Shown here: positions 8,083 through 17,883 of the stretch, in pieces | Layout of the letters: each line of letters starts with the position of its first letter | Position numbering within the stretch: the first letter of the stretch is position 1 | Assembly (NCBI RefSeq): GCF_900205755.1 | Contig: NZ_OANS01000005.1 | Span: 1-64,000, forward strand | DNA length: 64,000 nucleotides | Reading direction: 5' to 3' | DNA from: Polynucleobacter meluiroseus | GTDB lineage: Bacteria; Pseudomonadota; Gammaproteobacteria; Burkholderiales; Burkholderiaceae | Notes under the pieces: model-generated | Told to the model about the DNA's origin: nothing | Databases searched by the model: none | Seen by the model: the letters and a program-made list of their open reading frames with translations, nothing else | Program-made: the position numbers and the translations under genes

Positions 8083-8736
8083 ATGTATACCGTTAAAGAA
8101 CTTTTCCCCACCCTGCAGGGTGAAGGTGCACACGCAGGCCGTGCTGCTATTTTTTGCCGCTTCGCCGGCTGCAATCTTTGGAGTGGACGGGAAGAAGATC
8201 GCGCCACAGCCGTTTGCCAATTTTGTGACACCGATTTTGTGGGCAGTGACGGCGCTGGTGGCGGTAAATTCGAGAATGCCGAGCTACTCGCAAATGCGAT
8301 TGAGGATGCCTGGCTGAGTACTGGCGCAGGGCCACAACAACGTTATGTCGTATTTACGGGCGGCGAACCACTCTTACAGCTAGATGCCGCTTTAATTGAA
8401 GCATTGCACGGCAAAGGGTTTTCGATCGCCATTGAAACCAATGGAACGATCAAGGTTCCCAAGGGAATTGATTGGGTCTGTGTAAGCCCTAAAGCCGGCT
8501 CTGATCTGATAGTGTTGCAAGCGGATGAAATTAAATTGGTCATTCCGCAGTCTGGTCATCAAGCCTTGGAAAGTCTATTAGCGCGTTTCGAGGGCATGGA
8601 TTATCGCAATCGTTTCTTGCAACCCATGGATGGTCTGACCTTAAAAGAAAATACCGCCTTAGCCGTGCGTTTATGTCAAAAGCGTCCATTGTGGCGTTTG
8701 AGTGTGCAAGCGCATAAGATGATCGGCATTCGGTAA
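8083..8736 (+). CDS. queE: 7-carboxy-7-deazaguanine synthase QueE
   Basis: This radical SAM enzyme converts 6-carboxy-5,6,7,8-tetrahydropterin to 7-carboxy-7-deazaguanine, a step to preQ1 and queuosine in tRNA. The cluster cysteines are C30, C45 and C48 (CX14CX2C), the longer spacing known for the Burkholderia QueE type. The substrate-loop start FPTLQGEG and the SAM-binding FTGGEPLL are present. At 217 aa it is full length. queD follows after 36 bases and tadA after that, making a small tRNA-modification block. Confidence 0.95.
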   Translation: MYTVKELFPTLQGEGAHAGRAAIFCRFAGCNLWSGREEDRATAVCQFCDTDFVGSDGAGGGKFENAELLANAIEDAWLSTGAGPQQRYVVFTGGEPLLQLDAALIEALHGKGFSIAIETNGTIKVPKGIDWVCVSPKAGSDLIVLQADEIKLVIPQSGHQALESLLARFEGMDYRNRFLQPMDGLTLKENTALAVRLCQKRPLWRLSVQAHKMIGIR

Positions 8737-8772
8737 TTAGGTCAAAGTCTCAAATAAGAATGAAAATAAAAT

Positions 8773-10648
<1,876 letters not shown>

Positions 10649-10674
10649 TGCGTTTTTGTCACAAAAAGGTCTTT

Positions 10675-11352
10675 ATGCTCAATCACCGACTTTTGCGAAT
10701 CAGCCTCATTCTTGCAATCCTCTCGATTCTCTTTTCTGCGAGTGCCGCCATGGCTATTGAAGAACCCAAATATACCGTGCTTGAAAAATCCACTCCATTT
10801 GAACTGCGCGAGTACGTGCCGCTGATTTTGGCTGAGGTAGAGGTAGCAGGGGATATGGATGATGCATCTAGCCAAGGCTTTCGTTTGATCGCTGCTTATA
10901 TCTTTGGTAAAAACCAAGCCAAGAACAAAATGAATATGACGGCACCAGTGACGATTGAGTCCAAAGATACCAATCTAAGTCAACGTATTGCGATGACGGC
11001 ACCCGTCACGATACAGGAGTCTAAGCAGACTAAGCCAAATGAGCCAGCATCTAATAAGAACTTATGGATCGTGTCATTTGTGATGCCAAGCGAGTACACG
11101 CTTGCGGATTTACCTCAACCACTTGATGACAGAGTACATATTAGAGAGTTGCCTGCGGAGAAAAAGGCGGCGATTACTTTCTCTGGCCGGTACAGTGAAG
11201 AGAAGGTCTTGGAGAAAACCCAAGAACTACAAGCTTGGATGAAAACCCGTCAATTGAAGGAGGCGAGCGATCCGCAATTTGCGCGTTACAACCCGCCTTG
11301 GACACTACCGTTTTTTCGTCGCAATGAAGTGTTGATTCGTGTAAGCGATTAA
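10675..11352 (+). CDS. SOUL family haem-binding protein, exported
   Basis: A signal peptide (LLRISLILAILSIL...SAAMA) precedes a SOUL domain marked by YTVLEKS..FELREY, a repeated NMTAPVTI/AMTAPVTI element, ARYNPPWTLPFFRRNEV at the end, and no other domain. SOUL proteins bind haem or tetrapyrroles; the role of bacterial exported members is not settled. Start at ATG 10675 with AAGG six bases upstream; upstream in-frame TTG and ATG codons would prepend a basic stretch before the signal. It follows the carboxypeptidase gene closely. Confidence 0.86.
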   Translation: MLNHRLLRISLILAILSILFSASAAMAIEEPKYTVLEKSTPFELREYVPLILAEVEVAGDMDDASSQGFRLIAAYIFGKNQAKNKMNMTAPVTIESKDTNLSQRIAMTAPVTIQESKQTKPNEPASNKNLWIVSFVMPSEYTLADLPQPLDDRVHIRELPAEKKAAITFSGRYSEEKVLEKTQELQAWMKTRQLKEASDPQFARYNPPWTLPFFRRNEVLIRVSD

Positions 11353-11368
11353 GTTAAAACAAAACTTG

Positions 11369-12250
11369 TCAGACCTCAACACTTTTCAACAGAAATTTAG
11401 CGCCCTCATTTTGAGCCAGAGCGCTAATTAAAAAAGGTAGTGCTTCTTGCAATTGCTTTTCTAGCGTCCAGGGTGGATTAATCACAAACATGCCACTTGC
11501 CTGCAAACGTCGCTCACCCGGTGAATTTTCTACGCGCAGTTCAGCTTGAAGCCATGAGCGTGTATGCGCTGCGGCAATCTTTTTGAGTCGATCCGGCAAG
11601 GCTGTGGATTCTCTTCTGGCAATGATGGGGTACCAAATGGCATAGCAGCCAGTGGCGAAGCGTTGCAAAGCCTCCTCTAAAGCCAACTCTAGGTTGCGAT
11701 AGTCTTGTTTGTCCTCATAAGATGGATCAATGAGTACCAGGCCACGTCTACTGGGGGGTGGCAATAGACCCTTCAAGCGCGCAAAGCTATTTTCTGCATA
11801 GATATCAATTTGCTTTGCTTGCGGCAGTTGCGTGATGTTGTGACGCAAGATGTCGATTTCTTTTGGATGGAGCTCAAACAGCTTTAACCTATCCTGAGGC
11901 CGCAACATACGGGCCAGCAAAAATGGTGAGCCGGGATAAAGATCCAGCTCAGCGTTGCCATTCTCAGCTTGAATGGCTTGCAAATAAGCTAGCACCACTG
12001 CACTCACGGACTTACCCGATTGTGTACCTTGCTGAGCAAATTGCTGCAAGCGATATATCCCTTGATCAGCCTCTTTGCTGATTGCCGCAAAGCCGTCTTT
12101 TAGGTGATAAATGCCAGCACCGGCATGGGTATCCACTACAGTAATAGCACCCGGTTTTTCTTGTAGATACTCAAGCAATAAGAGTGAGATCAGATGCTTC
12201 AATATATCTGCATGACTCCCCGCATGAAAGGCGTGGCGGTAACTAAACAT
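11369..12250 (-). CDS. rlmJ: 23S rRNA (adenine(2030)-N6)-methyltransferase RlmJ
   Basis: The protein (293 aa) starts with the invariant MFSYRHAFHAGSHADILKH, methylates A2030 of 23S rRNA, and holds the SAM site VVDTHAGAG and the catalytic LIDPSYE (DPPY-like). The C-terminal INPPWTLEKQL is also typical. The ATG at 12250 is chosen because the family begins exactly there; 16 upstream codons would overlap the neighbouring gene. It converges on the SOUL gene with 16 bases between. Confidence 0.94.
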   Translation of the reverse strand: MFSYRHAFHAGSHADILKHLISLLLLEYLQEKPGAITVVDTHAGAGIYHLKDGFAAISKEADQGIYRLQQFAQQGTQSGKSVSAVVLAYLQAIQAENGNAELDLYPGSPFLLARMLRPQDRLKLFELHPKEIDILRHNITQLPQAKQIDIYAENSFARLKGLLPPPSRRGLVLIDPSYEDKQDYRNLELALEEALQRFATGCYAIWYPIIARRESTALPDRLKKIAAAHTRSWLQAELRVENSPGERRLQASGMFVINPPWTLEKQLQEALPFLISALAQNEGAKFLLKSVEV

Positions 12251-12266
12251 CGCTAAACATAGTCCT

Positions 12267-13064
12267 TTAAATACTCTTTTTAAGTTGGGCTTTAACAAAG
12301 AATGTCAAAGTAATGGCAATGAGTATTGCCGCTCCATATTGCAGAGGCAAGTTTAGGGTGAGATCCATGGTTTCAGTTAACAACATATATATGGCAAGAG
12401 CTCCTGCACAGGCAACAAACCTTGGCCCAATCTGAGTTGGCACTAATTGAGTGCTCGGAATGTAGCGAGCGACGCTGGCACCTATTAGCCCGCACCACAA
12501 GCCAATAGCAGCTCCACCAAGGACATCAGTAAGCCAGTGAGCTCCAACCCCGATACGGGAAAGCCCAACTAAGCTTGCAACGATGAAGACCCAAAACATT
12601 GAACGACGGGATGCTGGTTTGCAGGCGAAATAGAGCGCAGCAGCTACAGCAAAGGCAGTTAGCGTATGACCGGAAGGAAACGCTTTTTGCAGGAGCGGTT
12701 CACCAATACGATGAAAATCAACTTCATTGAGGATTGCTGCTGGTCGGGGAAACTCAAACCATGCCTTCAGGAAAGAGCTCAGTATCGCGCTCATAATACC
12801 CGCAACTATTCCCGAGCAAAGCATCCGAGGCGCTAGTAACAGCAGAGGAAAACACACCGCAAAAATACCCCAGCCATTACCAAGAAAAGTAAACCAAGCC
12901 CAAAGTGTATCGGGCAGAAAGGCCGTCCCGCGATTAAGAAATAAAAAAGTCGATGTTTGCAATCCGCCTTGATAAAGGAGTGCGACTACTGCCAACAGCA
13001 GGATGGGAGCGCACCAAACCCAAACTGCACAAACCTGCTGGCGAATGGCCGGCTTATCCGTCAT
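12267..13064 (-). CDS. PAP2-superfamily membrane phosphatase
   Basis: The 265-aa protein has about six membrane segments and a complete PAP2 catalytic site: K100...RP (107-108), PSGHT with S131-G-H133, and SR170...GAH176...D180. Such enzymes dephosphorylate undecaprenyl diphosphate or phosphatidylglycerol phosphate at the outer face of the inner membrane. It is the last gene of a minus-strand cluster with a GT9, a UPF0104-type membrane protein and a GT39, which suggests envelope polysaccharide or lipid A work. The substrate is not determined. Confidence 0.86.
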   Translation of the reverse strand: MTDKPAIRQQVCAVWVWCAPILLLAVVALLYQGGLQTSTFLFLNRGTAFLPDTLWAWFTFLGNGWGIFAVCFPLLLLAPRMLCSGIVAGIMSAILSSFLKAWFEFPRPAAILNEVDFHRIGEPLLQKAFPSGHTLTAFAVAAALYFACKPASRRSMFWVFIVASLVGLSRIGVGAHWLTDVLGGAAIGLWCGLIGASVARYIPSTQLVPTQIGPRFVACAGALAIYMLLTETMDLTLNLPLQYGAAILIAITLTFFVKAQLKKSI

Positions 13065-13069
13065 ATTAA

Positions 13070-14329
13070 TTAGCGTGACTTTGCTTGATCTGCTTCATGC
13101 AGTTGATAGGTCATTTTTTCCAAAACCTGTGGAACGGTAATGGCCTGCATACAGACATTATTTTGGCAAGGGGTTTTGCGGTGATTGGCTGCGCTCACAC
13201 AAGGGGAGCAGGCGAGGTTAGCGGTAATGGCAATCGAGTTACCAACTGAGCCGTAAAGGGCTGGCGTCTCTGGGCCAAATAAAACCACAGTTCGTAAAGG
13301 AGTGACTGCCGAGAAATGACCAGGACCTGAGTCATTCGTCACCATCACATCAGATAAGGTATAGAGCGGTGGCAGCTCTGCAAAGCTTACTTGCCCGGCG
13401 AAGTTTAAGGCTTTCTTAACCTGCGCATCTACCCGCACTTTTTCTACATAATCAAACTCCGCAGCAGATCCCGTAATCAGAATTAAATCCTGCGGGAATC
13501 GTTCGTGCAGCGCTTGGATGAGCTCAGAAAAGCGCGCTTGCGCCCAGCGTCTTTGTGGCAGTAAATCACTTGCATTGGGATTGACCAAAATTAAGCGCTG
13601 TTGACCGTGGGTAAATTCAATACCGGCTTCCTTACTGAGTTTTTCTATTCGAAGCTGAACGCGCTCTAGCGCTTTGGGGTCAATTTCAGCTTGCTGTAAA
13701 CGAACTTCAGAATCCGCAATATGAATCTTGCTAAAGGGAATCTCAATCTCTTTGGCAAAGGCCGCGTAAACCAAAGAGAGAAAATTTTTGGTGATATGAA
13801 TATGCGGGTTGTAATGAACCTTGCGGCCTAACATCGTGCCGCGCCATAATCCTTCACCATGAAAAATATCGTAGCCAACTCGGCGGCGAGCGCCACACAG
13901 ACCAGTAAGCAAGGCGGTGAAACGTGAAAACAATTCCAAATCAATTACGGTATCGATTCCTTGCTGACGTGACCATACCAAGAAGCGCAAAGTATCTTTA
14001 ATCAAGCTTGCCAAACCTGAGGAATCAATGGTGAAGATATTTTCTGGTTTGACTGTGTTGAGTAATGTCAAACTGGCGCTATTACTTTTAAAGATCAAAA
14101 AGAATAATTCTGCGCCGCGTGCTTGCGCATCGCGCATGGCAGGGTCTACCAATATTGCACTACCCATCTCAGAGAGCTCAATGAACAGGAGTTTGCGAGG
14201 GGTATCTGTGTCGCGATGGATGCTATTTTTAATGCCATCTATCAAAGCCACTATAGGGCTCACTAAGGCGCATAGCGGCACACCAACCCAATGGTCAATT
14301 GCGCGCATCGTATTAACGCTAATACTCAT
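13070..14329 (-). CDS. Glycosyltransferase family 9 (heptosyltransferase-like)
   Basis: The 419-aa protein shows the GT9 signatures LVNPNASDLLPQRRW (donor-domain start) and TNDSGPGHFSA (sugar-nucleotide site). A Cys-rich segment near the end (ACSPCVS...TPCQNNVC) is common in this subfamily. GT9 enzymes add heptose to the lipopolysaccharide core, but members with other donors exist. It lies between the PAP2 and UPF0104-type genes with spacings of 5 and 17 bases, clearly one operon. Confidence 0.87.
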   Translation of the reverse strand: MSISVNTMRAIDHWVGVPLCALVSPIVALIDGIKNSIHRDTDTPRKLLFIELSEMGSAILVDPAMRDAQARGAELFFLIFKSNSASLTLLNTVKPENIFTIDSSGLASLIKDTLRFLVWSRQQGIDTVIDLELFSRFTALLTGLCGARRRVGYDIFHGEGLWRGTMLGRKVHYNPHIHITKNFLSLVYAAFAKEIEIPFSKIHIADSEVRLQQAEIDPKALERVQLRIEKLSKEAGIEFTHGQQRLILVNPNASDLLPQRRWAQARFSELIQALHERFPQDLILITGSAAEFDYVEKVRVDAQVKKALNFAGQVSFAELPPLYTLSDVMVTNDSGPGHFSAVTPLRTVVLFGPETPALYGSVGNSIAITANLACSPCVSAANHRKTPCQNNVCMQAITVPQVLEKMTYQLHEADQAKSR

Positions 14330-14346
14330 AATTTGACTTTAAAAGT

Positions 14347-15390
14347 TTATTTTCGTTTTAATAAAAAGTAGGCACCGGGTAAAACAGCAATCACCGTAAT
14401 TGCACCATAACTAATCGATGCGAGAACAGTAATGGAGGGGTTCACCCCCCACAGTGCCAGCACCGAGGAAAGGGTTGCTTCGCGCAAACCCCATCCAGAA
14501 ATGCTAATAGGAAGCATGAGCAAAAGACTGAGCGCAGGGAGGCCGATCATGAGAGCTTCAATGGGAGCATTGACACCATAGGCTTTGAGGCAACAAAAGA
14601 GCGTCAAAATTGTCAGGAAATGAATGCTGACGGCAAAAGCAGCTTGGGCAGTATTCATGGGCCAAGCAAATGCGAGCTGCAAGCCTGGCATGGCGTTCAT
14701 CATCTGAAAGCGTTGCAAAAATTGGTTTAATAATTGGCGCGTTGGTGTCCAGACTAAACCTAGGGCGAGCACGATCAGGCCAAGGGCGGTTGCACCGATG
14801 ACCAAATAACCCAAATCTTGCCCCCAAATGGCTAGGGTAGCGCCACCGATCACTAGGCCAATGCCGCCAAGTAGATTGTTGCCTACCACGCCTATAAAGC
14901 GGTCAATGAACGCCATCGCAAAGCTCAGGCGTAAGCGTGGCGGGGCATGATCTATGTCAACTGCCTGATGCAACTGAGCATCCAACTTTTTTTCTTGGGC
15001 AAGCTCACCACCTTGAGTCAGGTGGGTTGCCGTAATGGCTCGATAGCTATCCCCGCCAATGGTGCTGGGTAAACCTTGATTTACTAAGCCGCCAGCAAAA
15101 TAGAGGCCAATATAAGAGAAGGTACGCCTAGGGAAGCCCACTGCCTCCATAAACTTTCCCCAACGAAAGCCTCCCAAAAGAAAGGCGAGAGTCATGCAGG
15201 CTAGAGCTAATAAAAACCAAATTGGTTGCAGTTGAATTTCAGAATGCAGTAAGGAATTCCAATCAATGCCGCTAGTCGCTTTCCATAGCAATAATAGTGA
15301 CAGCACAATGCGGATGGATGGCCAGATCTTCTTTAGCATGATTTTCCACCTTGGACTGGCTTTAAGGGTGGATTGGGGTTGTGAACTCAT
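14347..15390 (-). CDS. UPF0104 / lysylphosphatidylglycerol synthase-like transmembrane protein
   Basis: The 347-aa polytopic protein matches the flippase-like LPG_synthase_TM family by GLVNQGLPSTIGGDSYR and ISGWGLREA. It lacks the soluble aminoacyl transfer domain of MprF, so it is probably a lipid or lipid-sugar translocation component and not an aminoacyl-PG synthase. Its location between glycosyltransferase genes fits a role in envelope lipid handling. Confidence 0.82.
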   Translation of the reverse strand: MSSQPQSTLKASPRWKIMLKKIWPSIRIVLSLLLLWKATSGIDWNSLLHSEIQLQPIWFLLALACMTLAFLLGGFRWGKFMEAVGFPRRTFSYIGLYFAGGLVNQGLPSTIGGDSYRAITATHLTQGGELAQEKKLDAQLHQAVDIDHAPPRLRLSFAMAFIDRFIGVVGNNLLGGIGLVIGGATLAIWGQDLGYLVIGATALGLIVLALGLVWTPTRQLLNQFLQRFQMMNAMPGLQLAFAWPMNTAQAAFAVSIHFLTILTLFCCLKAYGVNAPIEALMIGLPALSLLLMLPISISGWGLREATLSSVLALWGVNPSITVLASISYGAITVIAVLPGAYFLLKRK

Positions 15391-15438
15391 AGGCGTTAGG
15401 ATAATGCCTTGCGAGTCTAAGGTCTTGAATTTGATAAA

Positions 15439-16935
15439 TTAGCGTACTAAATCAGCGCCTCTCCAGTTTGTACACAGGCTGAAGTCAAATGTCGATAAAA
15501 GCTGCCCAAAACGACGTGTTTCTAGACTATCTAAAAGTCGACAGCTCTCAAAGCCGGCGCCTTTTCCCGTAGGGGGCACGTATGACAAGCCTGACCAATT
15601 GAGCAAAATCACATTGGCACCCAAGGGTAACTGCCCAAACCAGAGGTCAAATTGGTCTTGCCGTTGATCTAAAACATAGACAGGTAAAGGCTGAGCATAC
15701 CAAGCTGCACGACTACCTAAGGTCCAATTCTGAACGGCAATGCCAGTAGCATTATTGGCATGAGCGAGTTCGGCCGCTTTTTGACCAGCGCTCTGCCAGC
15801 CATAGAGATCCGCCATCGGATTGGCCTTCAGGTTGGCGGATGGAGGCCCGCCAGCCAAGACAAAACCAAAGCCGATGAGGCACAAAGCTATTTGCACAAT
15901 GAATAAGCTACTAATCAGGCGTCGCCGTTGTTGAGACCAAGCTTTCGCTAAGCCTATGCCAATAAAGGGGGCTAAACAGAACCAGGCTGGCGTGGTCCAG
16001 TGGGGTAGGCTGCCACCACCTGAAAGCGCGGCAAAGATCGTGAAGGGGACAAAAAAGAAGCTCAATAGAGCAAGTAGGGTGAGTCGATGGTTGCGCCAAC
16101 CCTGTTTTAGAAAGAAATACACTCCCACCACCATGAGCGGTCCAAAACAGGCAATTTGTATCCCAATAAATGCCGCGACTCTGCGCAAGGCCCATGTGCC
16201 TCCAGCGCCGTGTGCAATTTGATATTTGAATGAAATCCAATCATTTACCCAGTTCCAATAAAAGACGGGGCTGATCAAGACGCAGGCAATGATGCCAGCA
16301 AGCCAAAAGCCAGGTTGATTAATCCAAGGCTTTCTTTTTGCACTTAAAAAAACCATGAGTAAGGCAACGACGGTAAAAACAGCGGTGTATTTACTCAGAC
16401 CAGCTAGCCCCAGTAAGACCCCAGTAATAATCCAATCACCCAATGAGAAGCGCTCTTTGCGTAACCAACGCAACGCCATCAACATGAGACCCAAACTCAG
16501 CGGGGTCAGCAAGGTATCAGGTAGTAGGCCAATCGATAGCACATGGGGCAGGGGGGCTGCTATTACCGCTAAGGTCGCCATCAAGCCACAACTTGGTCCC
16601 GATGGTAGTACATTCGTCAAATAGCCAGAGCTCCGACCTTGAATCACATCATGCAGCTCGAGTGTGATTCGATAAACTAAAGAGACAGAAATCAGCCATA
16701 AAGCTTCGGGGATTAGGCGAATTACCCCTTCGCTAGTAGTCAGCGCAATTAAAGGCCATTGAATCCACCCGACAAGCGGGGGGTGATCAAAGTAACTCCA
16801 GGCCAAATGCTGTGCATACAGGGCGTAGTGCGCTTCATCGACCGAGAACCCAAAGGAGAAGCCTAGGGCAAGATGGACGATTGCCACTATGCAAATGCTG
16901 ATTACTGCCCAACTAGAAGGTGATGGATGGCGCAT
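15439..16935 (-). CDS. Glycosyltransferase family 39, ArnT-like
   Basis: The 498-aa membrane protein has the GT39/ArnT N-terminal signature VDEAHYALYAQHLAWSYFDHPP, with acidic DE residues in the first periplasmic loop, and about eleven hydrophobic segments. A C-terminal periplasmic domain follows, with conserved-looking WLGSR-type and YVLDQRQDQFD patterns. Enzymes of this group transfer a sugar from polyprenyl phosphate to lipid A or protein. It heads the minus-strand envelope operon and is divergent from the DUF3047 gene. Confidence 0.85.
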   Translation of the reverse strand: MRHPSPSSWAVISICIVAIVHLALGFSFGFSVDEAHYALYAQHLAWSYFDHPPLVGWIQWPLIALTTSEGVIRLIPEALWLISVSLVYRITLELHDVIQGRSSGYLTNVLPSGPSCGLMATLAVIAAPLPHVLSIGLLPDTLLTPLSLGLMLMALRWLRKERFSLGDWIITGVLLGLAGLSKYTAVFTVVALLMVFLSAKRKPWINQPGFWLAGIIACVLISPVFYWNWVNDWISFKYQIAHGAGGTWALRRVAAFIGIQIACFGPLMVVGVYFFLKQGWRNHRLTLLALLSFFFVPFTIFAALSGGGSLPHWTTPAWFCLAPFIGIGLAKAWSQQRRRLISSLFIVQIALCLIGFGFVLAGGPPSANLKANPMADLYGWQSAGQKAAELAHANNATGIAVQNWTLGSRAAWYAQPLPVYVLDQRQDQFDLWFGQLPLGANVILLNWSGLSYVPPTGKGAGFESCRLLDSLETRRFGQLLSTFDFSLCTNWRGADLVR

Positions 16936-17040
16936 CTGGATCTTTATCGAATAGATTCAGGCAATTTTAGACTTAGTTGGATCATTCTTTGGGACAATCG
17001 CACTATGTCTAGACATCCCGATCGCCCCGAAACTGTATTA

Positions 17041-17844
17041 ATGCATTGGAAAAAAGCGGTTGGCTGCCTGGGTGTAGCGCTGCTATTCACCTTCAGTGGC
17101 TGCGCAGGATTTAGTGACAACACCATTCAAGATGAGTCTGGTCAGGCGGTGAATTTGGATCAACTACCAGCACAAGAGAATTTACCCAAGTTCTCCGCGG
17201 GGCAGCCGGGCTCTGCTACACCTGAAGGCTGGCATTTCTATCGCATCGCTCCTTATAAAAAGAATACAAGCTACCGTCTAGAGGGCTATCAAGGCATAAC
17301 GGTGTTGAGTGCGAACGCAAAAACTTCAGCGTCTGGATTGGCAGTGAAGTTGCGTCCCCGTTCTGCACAGAATCTTTGGCTGAAGTGGGAATGGAAAGCA
17401 ACTACGGCATTAGACAGGGCAGATAATGCTGATAGAGCCAACGATGATTCCCCGCTCCGGATTTTGGTGGCCTTTGATGGCAATAAATCAAAACTGTCTT
17501 TGAAAGAAAAACTCAACTTCGAAATGGCCAATTTAATTAGTGGCCAAGAGTTACCTTACGCCACCCTGATGTACATTTGGTCGGGCAAAACGCCAGTCAA
17601 TACCGTACTGAATAACGCACTTACTTCGCAAGTCAAAATGATCGTCGTAGATTCTGGCTGGGAGAATTTGGGAGAATGGCGCAAGCACGAAAGAGACTTG
17701 GCGAGTGACTACCAACGGGCTTATGGAGAGACCCCTGGCGCAGTCATTGGCATTGCAATCTTGACTGATACCGACAATACCAAGTCTGAAACCCGAGCGT
17801 TTTACGGCGATATGGAATTGATTCGCAAGAACGCTAAACAGTAG
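17041..17844 (+). CDS. DUF3047 lipoprotein
   Basis: The 267-aa protein has a lipoprotein signal ending FSGC (Cys21). The mature domain has the features of DUF3047: PEGWHFYRI, LWLKWEWKA, RILVAFDG, LMYIWSGKTP and SETRAFYGD. ATG 17041 gives a normal lipoprotein signal; ATG 17005 and ATG 16927 add a long non-hydrophobic leader, and the latter overlaps the divergent GT39 start. Function unknown. Confidence 0.82.
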   Translation: MHWKKAVGCLGVALLFTFSGCAGFSDNTIQDESGQAVNLDQLPAQENLPKFSAGQPGSATPEGWHFYRIAPYKKNTSYRLEGYQGITVLSANAKTSASGLAVKLRPRSAQNLWLKWEWKATTALDRADNADRANDDSPLRILVAFDGNKSKLSLKEKLNFEMANLISGQELPYATLMYIWSGKTPVNTVLNNALTSQVKMIVVDSGWENLGEWRKHERDLASDYQRAYGETPGAVIGIAILTDTDNTKSETRAFYGDMELIRKNAKQ

Positions 17845-17851
17845 GCCAAAA

Positions 17852-17875
17852 TAAATACGTAAATACGTAAATACG
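17852..17875. repeat. Three tandem copies of TAAATACG
   Basis: Three perfect 8-bp copies fill most of the 39-base gap between two convergent genes. They could be a replication-slippage product; no function is evident. Confidence 0.9.
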
Positions 17876-17883
17876 CTCTTTGC

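Noticed and set aside
16927..17040. N-terminal extension of the DUF3047 protein from ATG 16927
   Set aside because: It would overlap the divergent glycosyltransferase start and place a non-hydrophobic leader before a clean lipoprotein signal.
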